This document shows positions 17,317-27,111 of a DNA stretch of 50,406 bases, one piece after another (positions within the stretch are counted from its first letter, which is position 1; each line of letters starts with the position of its first letter). The notes beneath the pieces are model-generated. The model worked only from the letters and a program-made list of their open reading frames with translations, was not told the DNA's origin and did not search any database. Source of the stretch: Candidatus Kuenenia stuttgartensis. GTDB taxonomy: Bacteria > Planctomycetota > Planctomycetia > Pirellulales > UBA1268. The position numbers were made by a program, and so were the translations under genes. The stretch covers positions 1-50,406 of the forward strand of contig CAMBSN010000011.1 of NCBI GenBank assembly GCA_945870505.1, written 5' to 3'.

Positions 17317-17697
17317 ATGAAAGACCCCACCGTCCGCGGCGTCGTCCACCTGATCGAGGAGACCAAGACCTTCGGGCAGAAGGGGTTTCGGAAGCGGCTC
17401 GTGGTGCTCGAGCAGTCGAAGGGCACGTTCACCAACTACGTTCCGGTCGATTTCCTGAAAGACGCCTGCGACGAGGTGGACGGCCTGAGCGTGGGAGACG
17501 AGATCGAGGTGACCTACCGGCTCAGCGGCCGCCGCTGGCAGCGGGATGAAGCGAGCGAGGTCAAGTTTTTCCTGAGTGCCGAGGCTCTCTCGTTTCGGCA
17601 GCTCTCGGGGGGCAAGGGCCCGGACCAAGGCGGGTTCAGCGGCGTGGATCCCAACGACGCCCTCGCCGAGGCCGCCCAAGACGACGTGCCGTTTTAA
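17317..17697 (+). CDS. DUF3127 protein with SSB-like acidic C-terminal tip
   Basis: A 126-residue protein beginning KDPTVRGVVHLIEETKTFGQKGF, then RKRLVVLEQSKGTFTNYVPVDF, GDEIEVTYRLSGRRWQ and a flexible Gly/Asp-rich tail. The strand pattern matches DUF3127, predicted to be an OB-like fold. The last residues are AAQDDVPF: acidic residues followed by Pro-Phe at the very end, as in single-stranded DNA-binding proteins where the tip recruits repair and replication partners. ATG at 17317 was chosen as the start of the conserved domain. Neighbours give no operon context. A role in nucleic-acid transactions is inference. Confidence 0.82.
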   Translation: MKDPTVRGVVHLIEETKTFGQKGFRKRLVVLEQSKGTFTNYVPVDFLKDACDEVDGLSVGDEIEVTYRLSGRRWQRDEASEVKFFLSAEALSFRQLSGGKGPDQGGFSGVDPNDALAEAAQDDVPF

Positions 17698-17746
17698 AGC
17701 GCTGCCTACGGCGGGTCAGAAGCATGAGAGCCCTCATGCAGGTCGC

Positions 17747-17920
17747 CCGCGGCCTTACGGCCGGTCGGCTTTCACGGACGGACACTCGCTACCCGTACAA
17801 GCCCAACGCCGTAAGGCGTGGGGCGAGGCCAGGACAGACGCCGCGTCCTCTCGACCGCGTCCGCGGCCTTACGGCCGGTCGGCTTTCTGAACTGCCGTAC
17901 AAGCCCAACGCCGTAAGGCG
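17747..17920. repeat. Composite repeat, two copies (27-bp block A plus 26-bp block B)
   Basis: Block A (17747-17773 and 17861-17887) is identical over 27 bases and contains CGGCC-TTAC-GGCCG. Block B (17793-17818 and 17895-17920) is identical over 26 bases and contains CAACGCCGTAAGGCG. The spacers between A and B differ (19 and 7 bases). A diverged copy of A lies at 2636-2660. No protein-coding frame with family character is seen here. Confidence 0.85.
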
Positions 17921-17934
17921 AGGCCAGGAAGGCA

Positions 17935-17957
17935 CACAGGTTGAAAACCTGTGCTAC
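17935..17957. repeat. REP hairpin (inverted orientation)
   Basis: CACAGGTTG-type hairpin ending in CTAC. Its reverse complement is identical over 23 bases to the forward elements at 28334-28356 and 49281-49303. Confidence 0.88.
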
Positions 17958-17973
17958 TGGGGAAGAGCAGCGA

Positions 17974-18182
17974 GGGGCTGCCCGTGCCCCGGGAGCTGGG
18001 CTATGGGAGTAAGAGCTGCCGAAAGCCTAGGAGTCGTGCTCTGCACGACGACCGTAAGCCGGCGCCGACGCCGGGACGGCGGCGCCGGCGCGAAAACCGA
18101 TAGGCGAAGCGAGGCCAGCATCGAGTGAGTGAAGGGCAGGATGCCCGTAGCGAACGTCCGGCGACGGGGCACGGGCAGCCCC
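17974..18182. repeat. 209-bp element bounded by 18-bp inverted repeats
   Basis: Perfect arms 17974-17991 and 18165-18182 (core GGGGCTGCCCGTGCCCC) enclose about 170 bases without a convincing reading frame. The interior contains another palindrome, GCCGGCGCCG / CGGCGCCGGC, at about 18058-18090. The arrangement resembles a non-autonomous mobile element (MITE-like) or a large structured repeat. No flanking target duplication was recognised. The 17698-18249 gap contains only this and the repeats listed beside it. Confidence 0.65.
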
Positions 18183-18201
18183 GAGCGGCAGCGTGAGGCA
18201 T

Positions 18202-18226
18202 GTGCAGGTTGACAATCTGCACCTAC
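18202..18226. repeat. REP hairpin, slightly degenerate, inverted orientation
   Basis: GTGCAGGTTGACAATCTGCAC followed by CTAC, with one mismatch in the stem. It lies 24 bases before the stop of the minus-strand SDR gene. Confidence 0.75.
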
Positions 18227-18249
18227 GGGGAGATCGGAGCCGCGGCGCG

Positions 18250-19020
18250 TCACGCCCGGCGGAAGCCGCCGTTGACCGGCAGCACCTGGCCCGTGACAAA
18301 CCCCGCGGCCGGCGACACGAGGAAATGCACCGCATGGGCCACGTCTTCCGGCGTGCCCCAGCGGCCGAGCATGCTCTCGCGGGCCGCTCGCCGTTGCCAT
18401 GCCGCGCTGGCCTTCTCGCCCCAGGCCGTTTTGATCCAGCCGGGAGCCACGCAGTTGACGCGCACCTTCGGCCCGAGCGATCGGGCGGCGCTTCGCGTGA
18501 ACGCCATCACAGCCCCCTTCGTGGCGGCGAAGAGTTCGCCACTATCCCCCTCCATGCCGACGGCCGCCTGATCCCAGCCGATCGTCACGATCGTGCCGCC
18601 GTCTCGCTCGGCCATCCAGCGGCCAAGCGATCGCGTGAGCGTCATCGTGGCGACCACGTCGATCGCCAGCAGGGCATCGAGCTTGTGCTGAAAATCCCAC
18701 GTCGCGGCTTCGCCGGTGAGCACGTCGGCCCCGGCCACGAGCACCACGATGTCGAGGCCCGGCAGCGTCGCGGTGACCTCCGCCGCCAGGCGGTCCGCGG
18801 CCCCATCAGCGGCGAGGTCGGCAAGAAACGTCCCGGCATGGCCGCTGGGGCCGAGAACCGCGGCGAGCTCGGCGGCACCGGCGGACGAACGGCCGTGCAC
18901 AGCCACGCGGGCTCCAGCGGCGGCGAGTTCGAGGGCCACCGCGCGGCCGATGCCGCGGGTCGCCCCCGTCACCACCGCCGTACGACCCCCGAGATCAACT
19001 TCCACGGCCGCGTTGCTCAC
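18250..19020 (-). CDS. SDR-family protein lacking the catalytic Ser and Tyr
   Basis: A 256-residue Rossmann-fold protein of the short-chain dehydrogenase/reductase superfamily. The cofactor loop TGATRGIG (about 19-26) and the structural VNCVAPGWIKT and GQVLPVNGG segments are present. The active site is altered: the usual Tyr-x3-Lys reads Phe164-AAT-Lys168 (LFAATKGA), and the catalytic Ser position falls in TIVTIGWDQAA. It may bind NAD(P) without normal dehydrogenase chemistry. Translation starts at GTG (19018-19020), which overlaps the upstream gene's TGA in GTGA. The two genes are coupled. Confidence 0.85.
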   Translation of the reverse strand: MSNAAVEVDLGGRTAVVTGATRGIGRAVALELAAAGARVAVHGRSSAGAAELAAVLGPSGHAGTFLADLAADGAADRLAAEVTATLPGLDIVVLVAGADVLTGEAATWDFQHKLDALLAIDVVATMTLTRSLGRWMAERDGGTIVTIGWDQAAVGMEGDSGELFAATKGAVMAFTRSAARSLGPKVRVNCVAPGWIKTAWGEKASAAWQRRAARESMLGRWGTPEDVAHAVHFLVSPAAGFVTGQVLPVNGGFRRA

Positions 19021-20681
19021 GGAACCGGCCCCCTGGCGGCCAGCGGCAGCCGGTAGCAGGCGGCCTCCTCGGCATTGCGGACAAGCAGCCGGTCGCCTGT
19101 GAGGCAGAGGTTGTTCCACGTCTGGCCGTCGATCGCCGCAAACCGCCCGCGGACAAAATGCTTCTCGGGGGAACAATCGACGACCACCACCTCGCCCGAC
19201 TCCGCCTGCACCAGCAGTAGGCCGCCCACGCGAAGCACCTGCCCCTGACCGTACCGCCCGCCCTTCCAACGCCGCGCGCCGTCCGCGAGGGAGACGCACT
19301 CGAGGATCCCATCGGAGAGGCCGTAGGCGTGGCCGTCGTGGATCGCCACATTCGTAAACTTGGTCTTGAGCAGGCCGGGCTGCCGCCACACCGCTTCGAA
19401 CGAGGGCGGATCACCCGCCTTTAGCTGGAACGCAGCAGCCCCCGCCCCGTAGCCCTTGCTCACAAAAATCCTCCCGCCGTCAAGCACGTGGGCCTGCGAG
19501 CAGGTGGCGTCGGAGTTGGAGTGGCCTGGCCACTCGAATCGCCAGAGTTCGGTGCCGTCGGTGGGGTCGTATCCGGCCACGCTCGACTCGTTGACGGTGA
19601 ACACGATCTCGCGGCCACCAATCGAGGCCGTCTGCGGCGACACGTAGCTAATCTGCTCCGCGCCGCCCGTCCAACGTCGCTCACCCGTCGCACGGTCGTA
19701 GGCCACGAGCGACACGGCAGAGCCATCCTGCCGCGGCCCGCCGCCTGGCACGATCACGAGCGATTCGTTGACCAGCGGCGATCCCGCCCGGCCCCAGGCA
19801 ACCGCCAGGCCGTGGGCGGCCGCGTCGATCCCGAGGTCATCGAGCACGTTCTTTTTCCAGAGCACGCGGCCGCTCGCGCCGTCGATGGCGTGCAGCCAGC
19901 CGGTGGCACCCGTGCTGTAGACAGCACCACCGGCGATGGTGGGCGTAGACCGCGGCCCGACACCTCCGAGCACCGTCTCGTGCCTACCTGGCACCGAGAC
20001 CGTCCACTCCACGTCGCCCGTCGCCACTGATTGGCAGGAAACGATCTCGTCGTCGCCCCGCTGCTCGAGCGTGACTGCGTGGTCGCCGCAGGTGGCGAAG
20101 CCACTCCAGCCGGCGCCGATTGGCCGCCGCCAGAGCCGCTCCGGGGGCCGCGACTCCCAGGCCGGATCGAGGATTGGGCCCTCGAGCGACGCGGAGCCCT
20201 GCGGCCCCAGAAACCGGAAGAAGTCGCCCGAGGTCTCGGCCCACGCGGCTGCCGCCGCGGCCTCCGCAGCCGGCTTCGCCGCCCGCGGCAGCAGCCGGTC
20301 ACGAGGCGGCGCCCAGCGAAACGCGAGTTGCGGCACGAGGTCGCCCGACACCCGCTCGATGCGAAACATGGCGCATGCCAGCCCCACCGCGGCAAGCAGG
20401 CCGAGCCCGACCGACCGCTTGAGACCAGTTGCGTGACCGCTCTGAAAAAGAAACCAGCCGAGCACAGCCATCAGGGCCGAGAAGCCGAGGATCAGCGTGA
20501 TGATGTTGCGGACCGCGGCATCGACGATGCCCCCGACCAGCGACTCGAGGAGGCCCATGCGGACCATCGCCGTGGCGGCAGCCAGCGATGCGAGAGTCAC
20601 GAACACCCGTACCGGGGGCACGAGCGGCCGAGGAGCGGCGGATTTCACGGGAGATTTCGGGGCAGGTCGACGCGGGGGCAT
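19017..20681 (-). CDS. Membrane-anchored PQQ-like beta-propeller protein
   Basis: 554 residues. A Pro/Lys-rich N-terminus is followed by two to three membrane helices (about 25-45, 55-80 and 85-105). A periplasmic domain of WD/PQQ-like blades follows (about 150-550). Blade signatures include GVGPRSTPTIAGGAVYSTGATG, WLHAIDGASGRVLWKKN, SLVAYDRATGERRW and SVAGYDPTDGTELWRFEW. Such propellers occur in BamB-like scaffolds and in quinoprotein-like planctomycete proteins; binding of PQQ is not shown by sequence. It shares GTGA with the SDR gene downstream and is divergent from the PLP-enzyme pair. Function unknown beyond a probable periplasmic scaffold or sensor. Confidence 0.82.
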   Translation of the reverse strand: MPPRRPAPKSPVKSAAPRPLVPPVRVFVTLASLAAATAMVRMGLLESLVGGIVDAAVRNIITLILGFSALMAVLGWFLFQSGHATGLKRSVGLGLLAAVGLACAMFRIERVSGDLVPQLAFRWAPPRDRLLPRAAKPAAEAAAAAAWAETSGDFFRFLGPQGSASLEGPILDPAWESRPPERLWRRPIGAGWSGFATCGDHAVTLEQRGDDEIVSCQSVATGDVEWTVSVPGRHETVLGGVGPRSTPTIAGGAVYSTGATGWLHAIDGASGRVLWKKNVLDDLGIDAAAHGLAVAWGRAGSPLVNESLVIVPGGGPRQDGSAVSLVAYDRATGERRWTGGAEQISYVSPQTASIGGREIVFTVNESSVAGYDPTDGTELWRFEWPGHSNSDATCSQAHVLDGGRIFVSKGYGAGAAAFQLKAGDPPSFEAVWRQPGLLKTKFTNVAIHDGHAYGLSDGILECVSLADGARRWKGGRYGQGQVLRVGGLLLVQAESGEVVVVDCSPEKHFVRGRFAAIDGQTWNNLCLTGDRLLVRNAEEAACYRLPLAARGPVP

Positions 20682-20764
20682 GACACACTTTTACTGGAAG
20701 AACTACGGAAACGCGACTACACTCCCGCCACCACGGTCACGCAGACGCCCGGCAAGGATTCCGA

Positions 20765-22000
<1,236 letters not shown>

Positions 22001-22028
22001 CCGCCCGCCCGGCGGCGGGAGGCTTCTC

Positions 22029-23171
22029 ATGCAGTTCCGCACCCGCGCTATTCACGTCGGCCAGGAGCATGACCCCGCCACCGGCGCCGTCGTGCCGCCG
22101 ATCCACCTGGCGAGCACGTTCGTGCAGCCCGACGCCTCGATGACGTCGGCCTACGACTACGCCCGAACCGGCAGCCCCACCCGGCACGCCTTCGAGAAGA
22201 CGCTCGCCGACCTCGACGGCGGCGTGCGGGCCCTGGCCTTCGCGTCGGGCATGGCGGCCACGCACTGCGCCACGCTGCTGCTCGCCCCCGGCGATGAGAT
22301 CGTCACCGGCACCGACATCTACGGGGGCACCTGGCGGCTCTTCAACCGCGTGCTCGCCGAGCGGGGCATCGCAGTGAAGGCGGTCAACACGGCCGACACC
22401 GCGGCCGTGGCCCGCGCGGTGGGCCCGAAAACGAAGCTGGTGTGGGTTGAGTCGCCCGGCAACCCGCTGCTCACGATCACCGATCTCGCGGCCTGTGCGG
22501 AGATTGCCCATGCGGTCGGGGCCCTGCTGGCCTGCGACGCCACGCTCACCACACCGGCACTCTCGCGGCCGCTGGAACTCAGCGCCGACATCGTGATGCA
22601 CTCGGCCACGAAGTCGATCGGCGGTCACAGCGACCTGCTTGGTGGGGCGCTCGTGGTCCGCGACACCGACCTCGGCACGCGGCTTCACTGGCTGCAAAAT
22701 GCCACGGGCGCGGTGATGGGCCCGCTCGAGGCCTTTCTCTGCTCCCGCGGCCTCAAGACGCTCGAACTCCGCGTGCTCGCCCAGTCGGCCACGGCCCAGC
22801 GACTGGCCGAGTGGCTCGTCGCGCATCCAACTGTGACGACGGTCCACTATCCTGGCCTCGCTAGCCACCCGGGCCATGCCCTGGCCATGCGGCAGATGTC
22901 GGCCGGCGGCACGATCGTCAGCTTCGAGGTCAACGGTGGTGTGGACGACGCCCGCCGCGTGGTCGAGTCCACGAAGCTCTTTCAACTCGCGGTCAGTCTT
23001 GGCGCAGTCGAGTCGCTGATCGAGATCCCGGCCGTGATGTCGCACGGCTCGTACGCCCCCGAAGCCCGCCGCGCCGTCGGGATCGCCGACGGACTCATCC
23101 GGCTTTCCGTGGGCCTCGAGGCTTTCGAAGACCTCCGCGACGACCTCGCCTCTGCACTACCCCGAGCCTGA
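22029..23171 (+). CDS. Cys/Met metabolism PLP-dependent enzyme, copy 2
   Basis: Second member of the family, 380 residues. It begins QFRTRAIHVGQEHDPATGAVVPPI, with YDYARTGSPTRHAFEKTLADLDGG, FASGMAA, GTDIYGGTWRLF, PLP Lys195 in HSATKSIGGHSD and LGAVESLIEIPAVMSH. The start and spacing are those of cystathionine gamma-synthase/lyase. It has no N-terminal extension, unlike the copy upstream. The 28-base gap and shared strand indicate one operon. Which step each copy performs needs phylogeny. Confidence 0.92.
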   Translation: MQFRTRAIHVGQEHDPATGAVVPPIHLASTFVQPDASMTSAYDYARTGSPTRHAFEKTLADLDGGVRALAFASGMAATHCATLLLAPGDEIVTGTDIYGGTWRLFNRVLAERGIAVKAVNTADTAAVARAVGPKTKLVWVESPGNPLLTITDLAACAEIAHAVGALLACDATLTTPALSRPLELSADIVMHSATKSIGGHSDLLGGALVVRDTDLGTRLHWLQNATGAVMGPLEAFLCSRGLKTLELRVLAQSATAQRLAEWLVAHPTVTTVHYPGLASHPGHALAMRQMSAGGTIVSFEVNGGVDDARRVVESTKLFQLAVSLGAVESLIEIPAVMSHGSYAPEARRAVGIADGLIRLSVGLEAFEDLRDDLASALPRA

Positions 23172-23313
23172 ACCGAACTGGCAAGCTGGGCAACTTTTGC
23201 GGATGGCGGGGACTTTTCTGAAAGTTCCGCCGCTGCGGATGACGATATCGATTCCGATCGAGAAGAGTCTGCCAGCCAGTGGATCGGCGGACCAAAGCAT
23301 CGGAGGTCTGGTT

Positions 23314-25209
23314 ATGAACACGACTCGCATTCGCCTCGCACTCCCGCTCGCAGTCGCCCTGGTGGGGGTCGCTGTCACGGCATGCCCCGCGGCTGAGTCG
23401 CAGCTGAACTGGACGCCTCACCGCGATGTGACGTCGCCAGCTCAGATGCCCCTCACTGAGACCGCCCCAGCGGCTGTCCCCGAGGCCCTGTCGGCACCCG
23501 CTGTGGGTGCCCCAGCCGCAGTCGTCCTCCCCGACGAAGTGCCTCGCGTGGCTGTCGCCCCGCGGCCCGAAGCTACCCGCCCTCTGCCCCCGCGGCCACG
23601 GCCGCGTCCCGCCACGGCGTCGAGCGACAGAACAATCCCCAACCGGCTCGCGGCCCCGCTCCAGCAGGTGTTCAACACCAACGATGACACGAAACTGTTC
23701 GGGATGTCGATGCGGACGCCGCAGGGCGAAGGCAGCCGGCGGATCCTCGCCCCCGAGGGTCAGCAGGCGGTCGCCATGGAGCAGCGAGCGGAGTCGGTCG
23801 AACTCACCGCGGCTCGCGACGATCGTCTCGGCGGCGGACTGGCTCCGCGCTACGCCACCACGCCGGGCGCCCGCCCGCGGATCGACCGAATCGCGATGAA
23901 CGCCGACGGGCTGCCGTCGGTGATGTCGCAGGCCCAGCGAGCGCCGGTCGGCGGCCTCGACGACGCCCAGGTTCCGGGGCGTGCTCCGACATCACAGGCG
24001 GCTCCCGCGGCGCCGGCGACGTTGTCCCCCAAGTCCGGCGAATCACTCCCTTCTCCGTCCAGCAACGCTCCGTCGGTCACCGAAGAGATGCCGCTGAGCA
24101 TCGACTCGTTCGAGCCGGGCATGGGCTCGGGCATGGGAATGGACGGCGGTGATCCGTCGATGATGATGCCCGACGGTATGTCGATGGGCGACGACGGCTC
24201 GATGATGGGCGGCGACGGCGGTGGCATGCTGATGGGCGAGTACCCGACCCAACTCCACGTCGAGTCGTTCTACGACGATCCCTACGCCTGCGAAGACGAT
24301 GATCCCTTCTGTCAGCACAGCGGCCGGTTCTGCGCGTGGATGCGGCGGTTCGGCAAGCCCTACTACGGCTGGCGGTGGTACCGAGACTTTACGGCGAGCG
24401 TCGGCGTCACGGCCTTCACGAACGACACCAACCTCGGCCTCCACGGCAACTACGGCACCAACGAGTATCTCAACTGGGCCATGCCCTTCTGGAATGCGTT
24501 CGGCGTCGGCTGGCAGCTCGGCTGGCGGGGCACGCAGACCAACTTCCAGCCCGAGACGATCACCGTCGACGATCAGACCTTCCGCAAGAACGCCCGCGAC
24601 CAGAACTTCGTCACCACGGGCTTCTTCACCCGGGCCTTCGAGGGACGAGGACTCCAGGGTGGAGCCGTCTACGACTACCTCAGCGACAGCTGGCTCGACA
24701 ACGCCGACATCGCGCAGGTGCGTGCCGAGATCAGCTATGTCTGGGGCTACCACGAGCTCGGGTTCTGGGGCACCGCCAACGTCTACGACCAGAACGGCTC
24801 GCTCGGCCGCCGCGGTCGGGTCAAGGGCACGGCCGGCACCGTCGACCTCTACACCGGCTTCTACCGACTGCAGTTCGGCGATGCCAACGAATGGAAGGTC
24901 TGGGGTGGTGCCACCGGCGACGGCGAGGGCATCATCGGCTCGCTGCTGAGGGCGCCGCTGGCGCGATCGCTCGCCATGGAGGGCACGTTCACCTATCTGA
25001 TCCCCGGCCAGACCCGTTCGGTCGATGTCACCGGTTCGGGGATCACGACCAACTTCTCACCCGCCGCCTGGAACGTGGGCTTGAATCTCGTCTGGTACCC
25101 GGCCGGCCGTTCGCGGCGGGGTCTGGCGAGTCCGTACCGGCCGCTCTTCGAGGTGGCCGACAACGGCTCGATGATCCGGGAGTTCGACGTCTCCCGGCCG
25201 AAGCCCTGA
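23314..25209 (+). CDS. Large secreted protein, probable outer-membrane beta-barrel (DUF6666-like)
   Basis: 631 residues from ATG at 23314, which has GGAGG 8 bases upstream. The layout is a signal peptide (about 1-28), a low-complexity Pro/Ala/Arg region (about 50-270), a Met/Gly/Asp-rich stretch (GMGSGMGMDGGD, about 268-310), a Cys pair (YACEDDDPFCQ) and a C-terminal domain (about 350-625). The last part alternates aromatic and small residues, as in beta strands (YRDFTASVGVTAFTNDTNLG, AEISYVWGYHELGFWGTANVY). This resembles a planctomycete-specific outer-membrane family, provisionally DUF6666; that match is from memory. It stands alone between the PLP operon and the disordered-protein gene. 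Confidence 0.72.
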   Translation: MNTTRIRLALPLAVALVGVAVTACPAAESQLNWTPHRDVTSPAQMPLTETAPAAVPEALSAPAVGAPAAVVLPDEVPRVAVAPRPEATRPLPPRPRPRPATASSDRTIPNRLAAPLQQVFNTNDDTKLFGMSMRTPQGEGSRRILAPEGQQAVAMEQRAESVELTAARDDRLGGGLAPRYATTPGARPRIDRIAMNADGLPSVMSQAQRAPVGGLDDAQVPGRAPTSQAAPAAPATLSPKSGESLPSPSSNAPSVTEEMPLSIDSFEPGMGSGMGMDGGDPSMMMPDGMSMGDDGSMMGGDGGGMLMGEYPTQLHVESFYDDPYACEDDDPFCQHSGRFCAWMRRFGKPYYGWRWYRDFTASVGVTAFTNDTNLGLHGNYGTNEYLNWAMPFWNAFGVGWQLGWRGTQTNFQPETITVDDQTFRKNARDQNFVTTGFFTRAFEGRGLQGGAVYDYLSDSWLDNADIAQVRAEISYVWGYHELGFWGTANVYDQNGSLGRRGRVKGTAGTVDLYTGFYRLQFGDANEWKVWGGATGDGEGIIGSLLRAPLARSLAMEGTFTYLIPGQTRSVDVTGSGITTNFSPAAWNVGLNLVWYPAGRSRRGLASPYRPLFEVADNGSMIREFDVSRPKP

Positions 25210-25386
25210 CCTGAGGCCCGTGGGGCCGACCGGCCGGACCGCCCGAAACATCGAGCGATCCGGCCGGCTTGCCTGCGGAACCTGCCGCAAACCTGGGGAT
25301 TCGTGTATCCTTCGCGTGATCAGGGCGTCGCCTGACGGCTGCCTGCCGTCGCCGCCCTTCCACCCCCCACGCAGGGAACCCGCATC

Positions 25387-27012
25387 ATGTCGGATCACGA
25401 TTCCCACGACCCCTGGGCCTCGCTCGCCGAATCGCTCGGCGCGACGCCCACCAACGAGCCTTCCCGCCCAGCCACTCCGCGGCCTCAGCAGCCGCCGGCG
25501 CAGCGAGCGAAGCCGCCGCAACGGCCCAAGTCGCCACCGCCGCCGCAAACCGGCAACTGGGATGATCTTGCGGCCGAACTGGGTGTGAGCGGTTCAACCG
25601 AACCTCGGCCCGCCCCACGCCCTACTCCCCGCCCCGCCGCGCGGCCGGCAGCGGAACCCGCCGCCAGAGACGCGGCCAAAGAGAGAGATACGGAGCAGTC
25701 GGCCGACCGGGAAATCCGCGGTGACCAGCGCCGTCGCTCGGATGACGACGCGGGCGCACGGTCCGCACGGCCGCCACGACGCCGCGACGACGATCGGGCA
25801 CCGCGCAGCCGCGATGACGATCGGCCGCCGCGCAGCCGCGACGACGATCGGCCGCCGCGCAGCCGCGACGACGATCGGGCACCGCGCAGCCGCGATGAAG
25901 AGCGGCCACCGCGCAGCCGCGACGACGATCGGCCGCCGCGCAGCCGCGATGAAGAGCGGCCCGCCCCCGTTGGCGAGCCGTCTGGCGAACTCCGTAGCGA
26001 CTCCGGCGAATCCCGCGAAGGTGAGGGCGGAGGCGAGGTAGACGGTGATCGTCGCGGCCGTCGGCGTCGGCGTGGCCGCCGCGGTGGCCGGGGCCGGGCG
26101 CGCCGCGAGGATGACCGTGTCGAGCGGCCCAATGAGGCCTCCGCTGAGCGCCGGGACGCTGCGCCGAGCGACGGCTTCCGAGACTCATCCGTCCACTCCG
26201 ACGAGGCGTGGGAGATTCGCGACTCGCGTCGCGTTGACCAAACCAACGACGAGGGATCGTCGGAGAGTCGCAGCGACGGCGAAAAGAGCGGTGAGCGTCA
26301 AGGAGAAAAGAGCGATCGGGGCGACGACGATTCGCGTCCGCGCCGCCGCCGTGGACGCCGTGGCGGCCGCGGACGCCGCCGAGACACGGAGGATGTCGCT
26401 CGCGGGGAAGCCGCCTCCGGCGACGCACCGGCCCGTGGGCCGTCCACCGCCGGCGAAGGCGACGACGAACCGCTTCCGACCTCTTATGGCATGCGGCCCC
26501 GTTCCCCCGGACCCGCCCGTGGCGAAGGCTCGCCGACCGACAGGCCCGCGGAGCCCAAGGAAGGTGAGGAGGCAGCGGGCAGCGAAGGCCGTGGCCGCCG
26601 ACGTCGCCGACGCCGCGGTGGCGAGGGACGCCCGCGCGGCGAGCGTGAATCCTCGTCTTCGTCATCCTCTTCGAACCGTGATTCGGGCCCGTCACGCCAA
26701 CGAAGCCGCAGTGGTCGTGGATCGACGGGCGAATCTCGGTCGTCCTCCTTCTCACGGGGCCGCCGCGACGACTTCGCACCGGTCGCCGGCCGTCACGACG
26801 AAGACGACGAGGGCCTCGAGTTCCTCGGTGTCGAGGAGGCTGGTCAGGAGACGTCTCGGCGGCAGCGGGCCGCCGAGGACGAAGACATCCTCGTCGAGAG
26901 CGGCCTCAACTCGGTGCTCGACGTGCCGAGTTGGGTCGAGGCGATCGGCATCGTGATCGCTGGCAACCTCGACGCCCGCAACAAAGGCCGCAGCGGCGAC
27001 CGGAGCCGCTGA
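25387..27012 (+). CDS. Large intrinsically disordered, charged repeat protein
   Basis: 541 residues, almost all low complexity. The start SDHDSHDPWASLAESLG and a second copy of the same motif (NWDDLAAELGVSG, about 57-69) are short ordered segments. They are followed by Pro/Arg and Asp/Arg-rich tracts, a 9-residue repeat (DDDRPPRSR, six copies from residue 134), several RRRRRGRRGGRGR-type tracts and a Ser-rich run. The C-terminal 60 residues (GLNSVLDVPSWVEAIGIVIAGNLDAR) form a predicted helical module. Basic Arg/Gly tracts are often RNA-binding, comparable to RNase E/G tails, but no catalytic domain is present. Function unknown; RNA or phosphate binding is inference. Confidence 0.72.
   Translation: MSDHDSHDPWASLAESLGATPTNEPSRPATPRPQQPPAQRAKPPQRPKSPPPPQTGNWDDLAAELGVSGSTEPRPAPRPTPRPAARPAAEPAARDAAKERDTEQSADREIRGDQRRRSDDDAGARSARPPRRRDDDRAPRSRDDDRPPRSRDDDRPPRSRDDDRAPRSRDEERPPRSRDDDRPPRSRDEERPAPVGEPSGELRSDSGESREGEGGGEVDGDRRGRRRRRGRRGGRGRARREDDRVERPNEASAERRDAAPSDGFRDSSVHSDEAWEIRDSRRVDQTNDEGSSESRSDGEKSGERQGEKSDRGDDDSRPRRRRGRRGGRGRRRDTEDVARGEAASGDAPARGPSTAGEGDDEPLPTSYGMRPRSPGPARGEGSPTDRPAEPKEGEEAAGSEGRGRRRRRRRGGEGRPRGERESSSSSSSSNRDSGPSRQRSRSGRGSTGESRSSSFSRGRRDDFAPVAGRHDEDDEGLEFLGVEEAGQETSRRQRAAEDEDILVESGLNSVLDVPSWVEAIGIVIAGNLDARNKGRSGDRSR
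25786..25959 (+). repeat. 27-bp coding tandem repeat, six copies plus a partial
   Basis: Each unit encodes DDDRPPRSR or the variants DDDRAPRSR and DEERPPRSR. Nucleotide identity between units is very high (GATGACGATCGGCC-type), so the array is likely to vary in copy number through slippage or recombination. Confidence 0.9.
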
Positions 27013-27025
27013 TCCGTCCATCGCA

Positions 27026-27046
27026 GTGCAGGGTACCAACCTGCAC
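27026..27046. repeat. Degenerate REP hairpin
   Basis: GTGCAGGGTACCAACCTGCAC with one stem mismatch and a CCAC instead of CTAC foot, in the 99-base convergent gap. Confidence 0.65.
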
Positions 27047-27111
27047 CCACGAGCAACGACACTCCCGCACGGAGCCGCCGATTGGCAATCTGCGGGCCAG
27101 CGGCACGTCCG

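Noticed and set aside
17698-18249. Small proteins in the repeat-rich gap
   Set aside because: Open frames there are made of repeats or Arg-rich high-GC sequence and have no start-site or family support.
20682-20764. SAM riboswitch upstream of the PLP enzymes
   Set aside because: The divergent gap is only 83 bases and shows no SAM-aptamer architecture or terminator.
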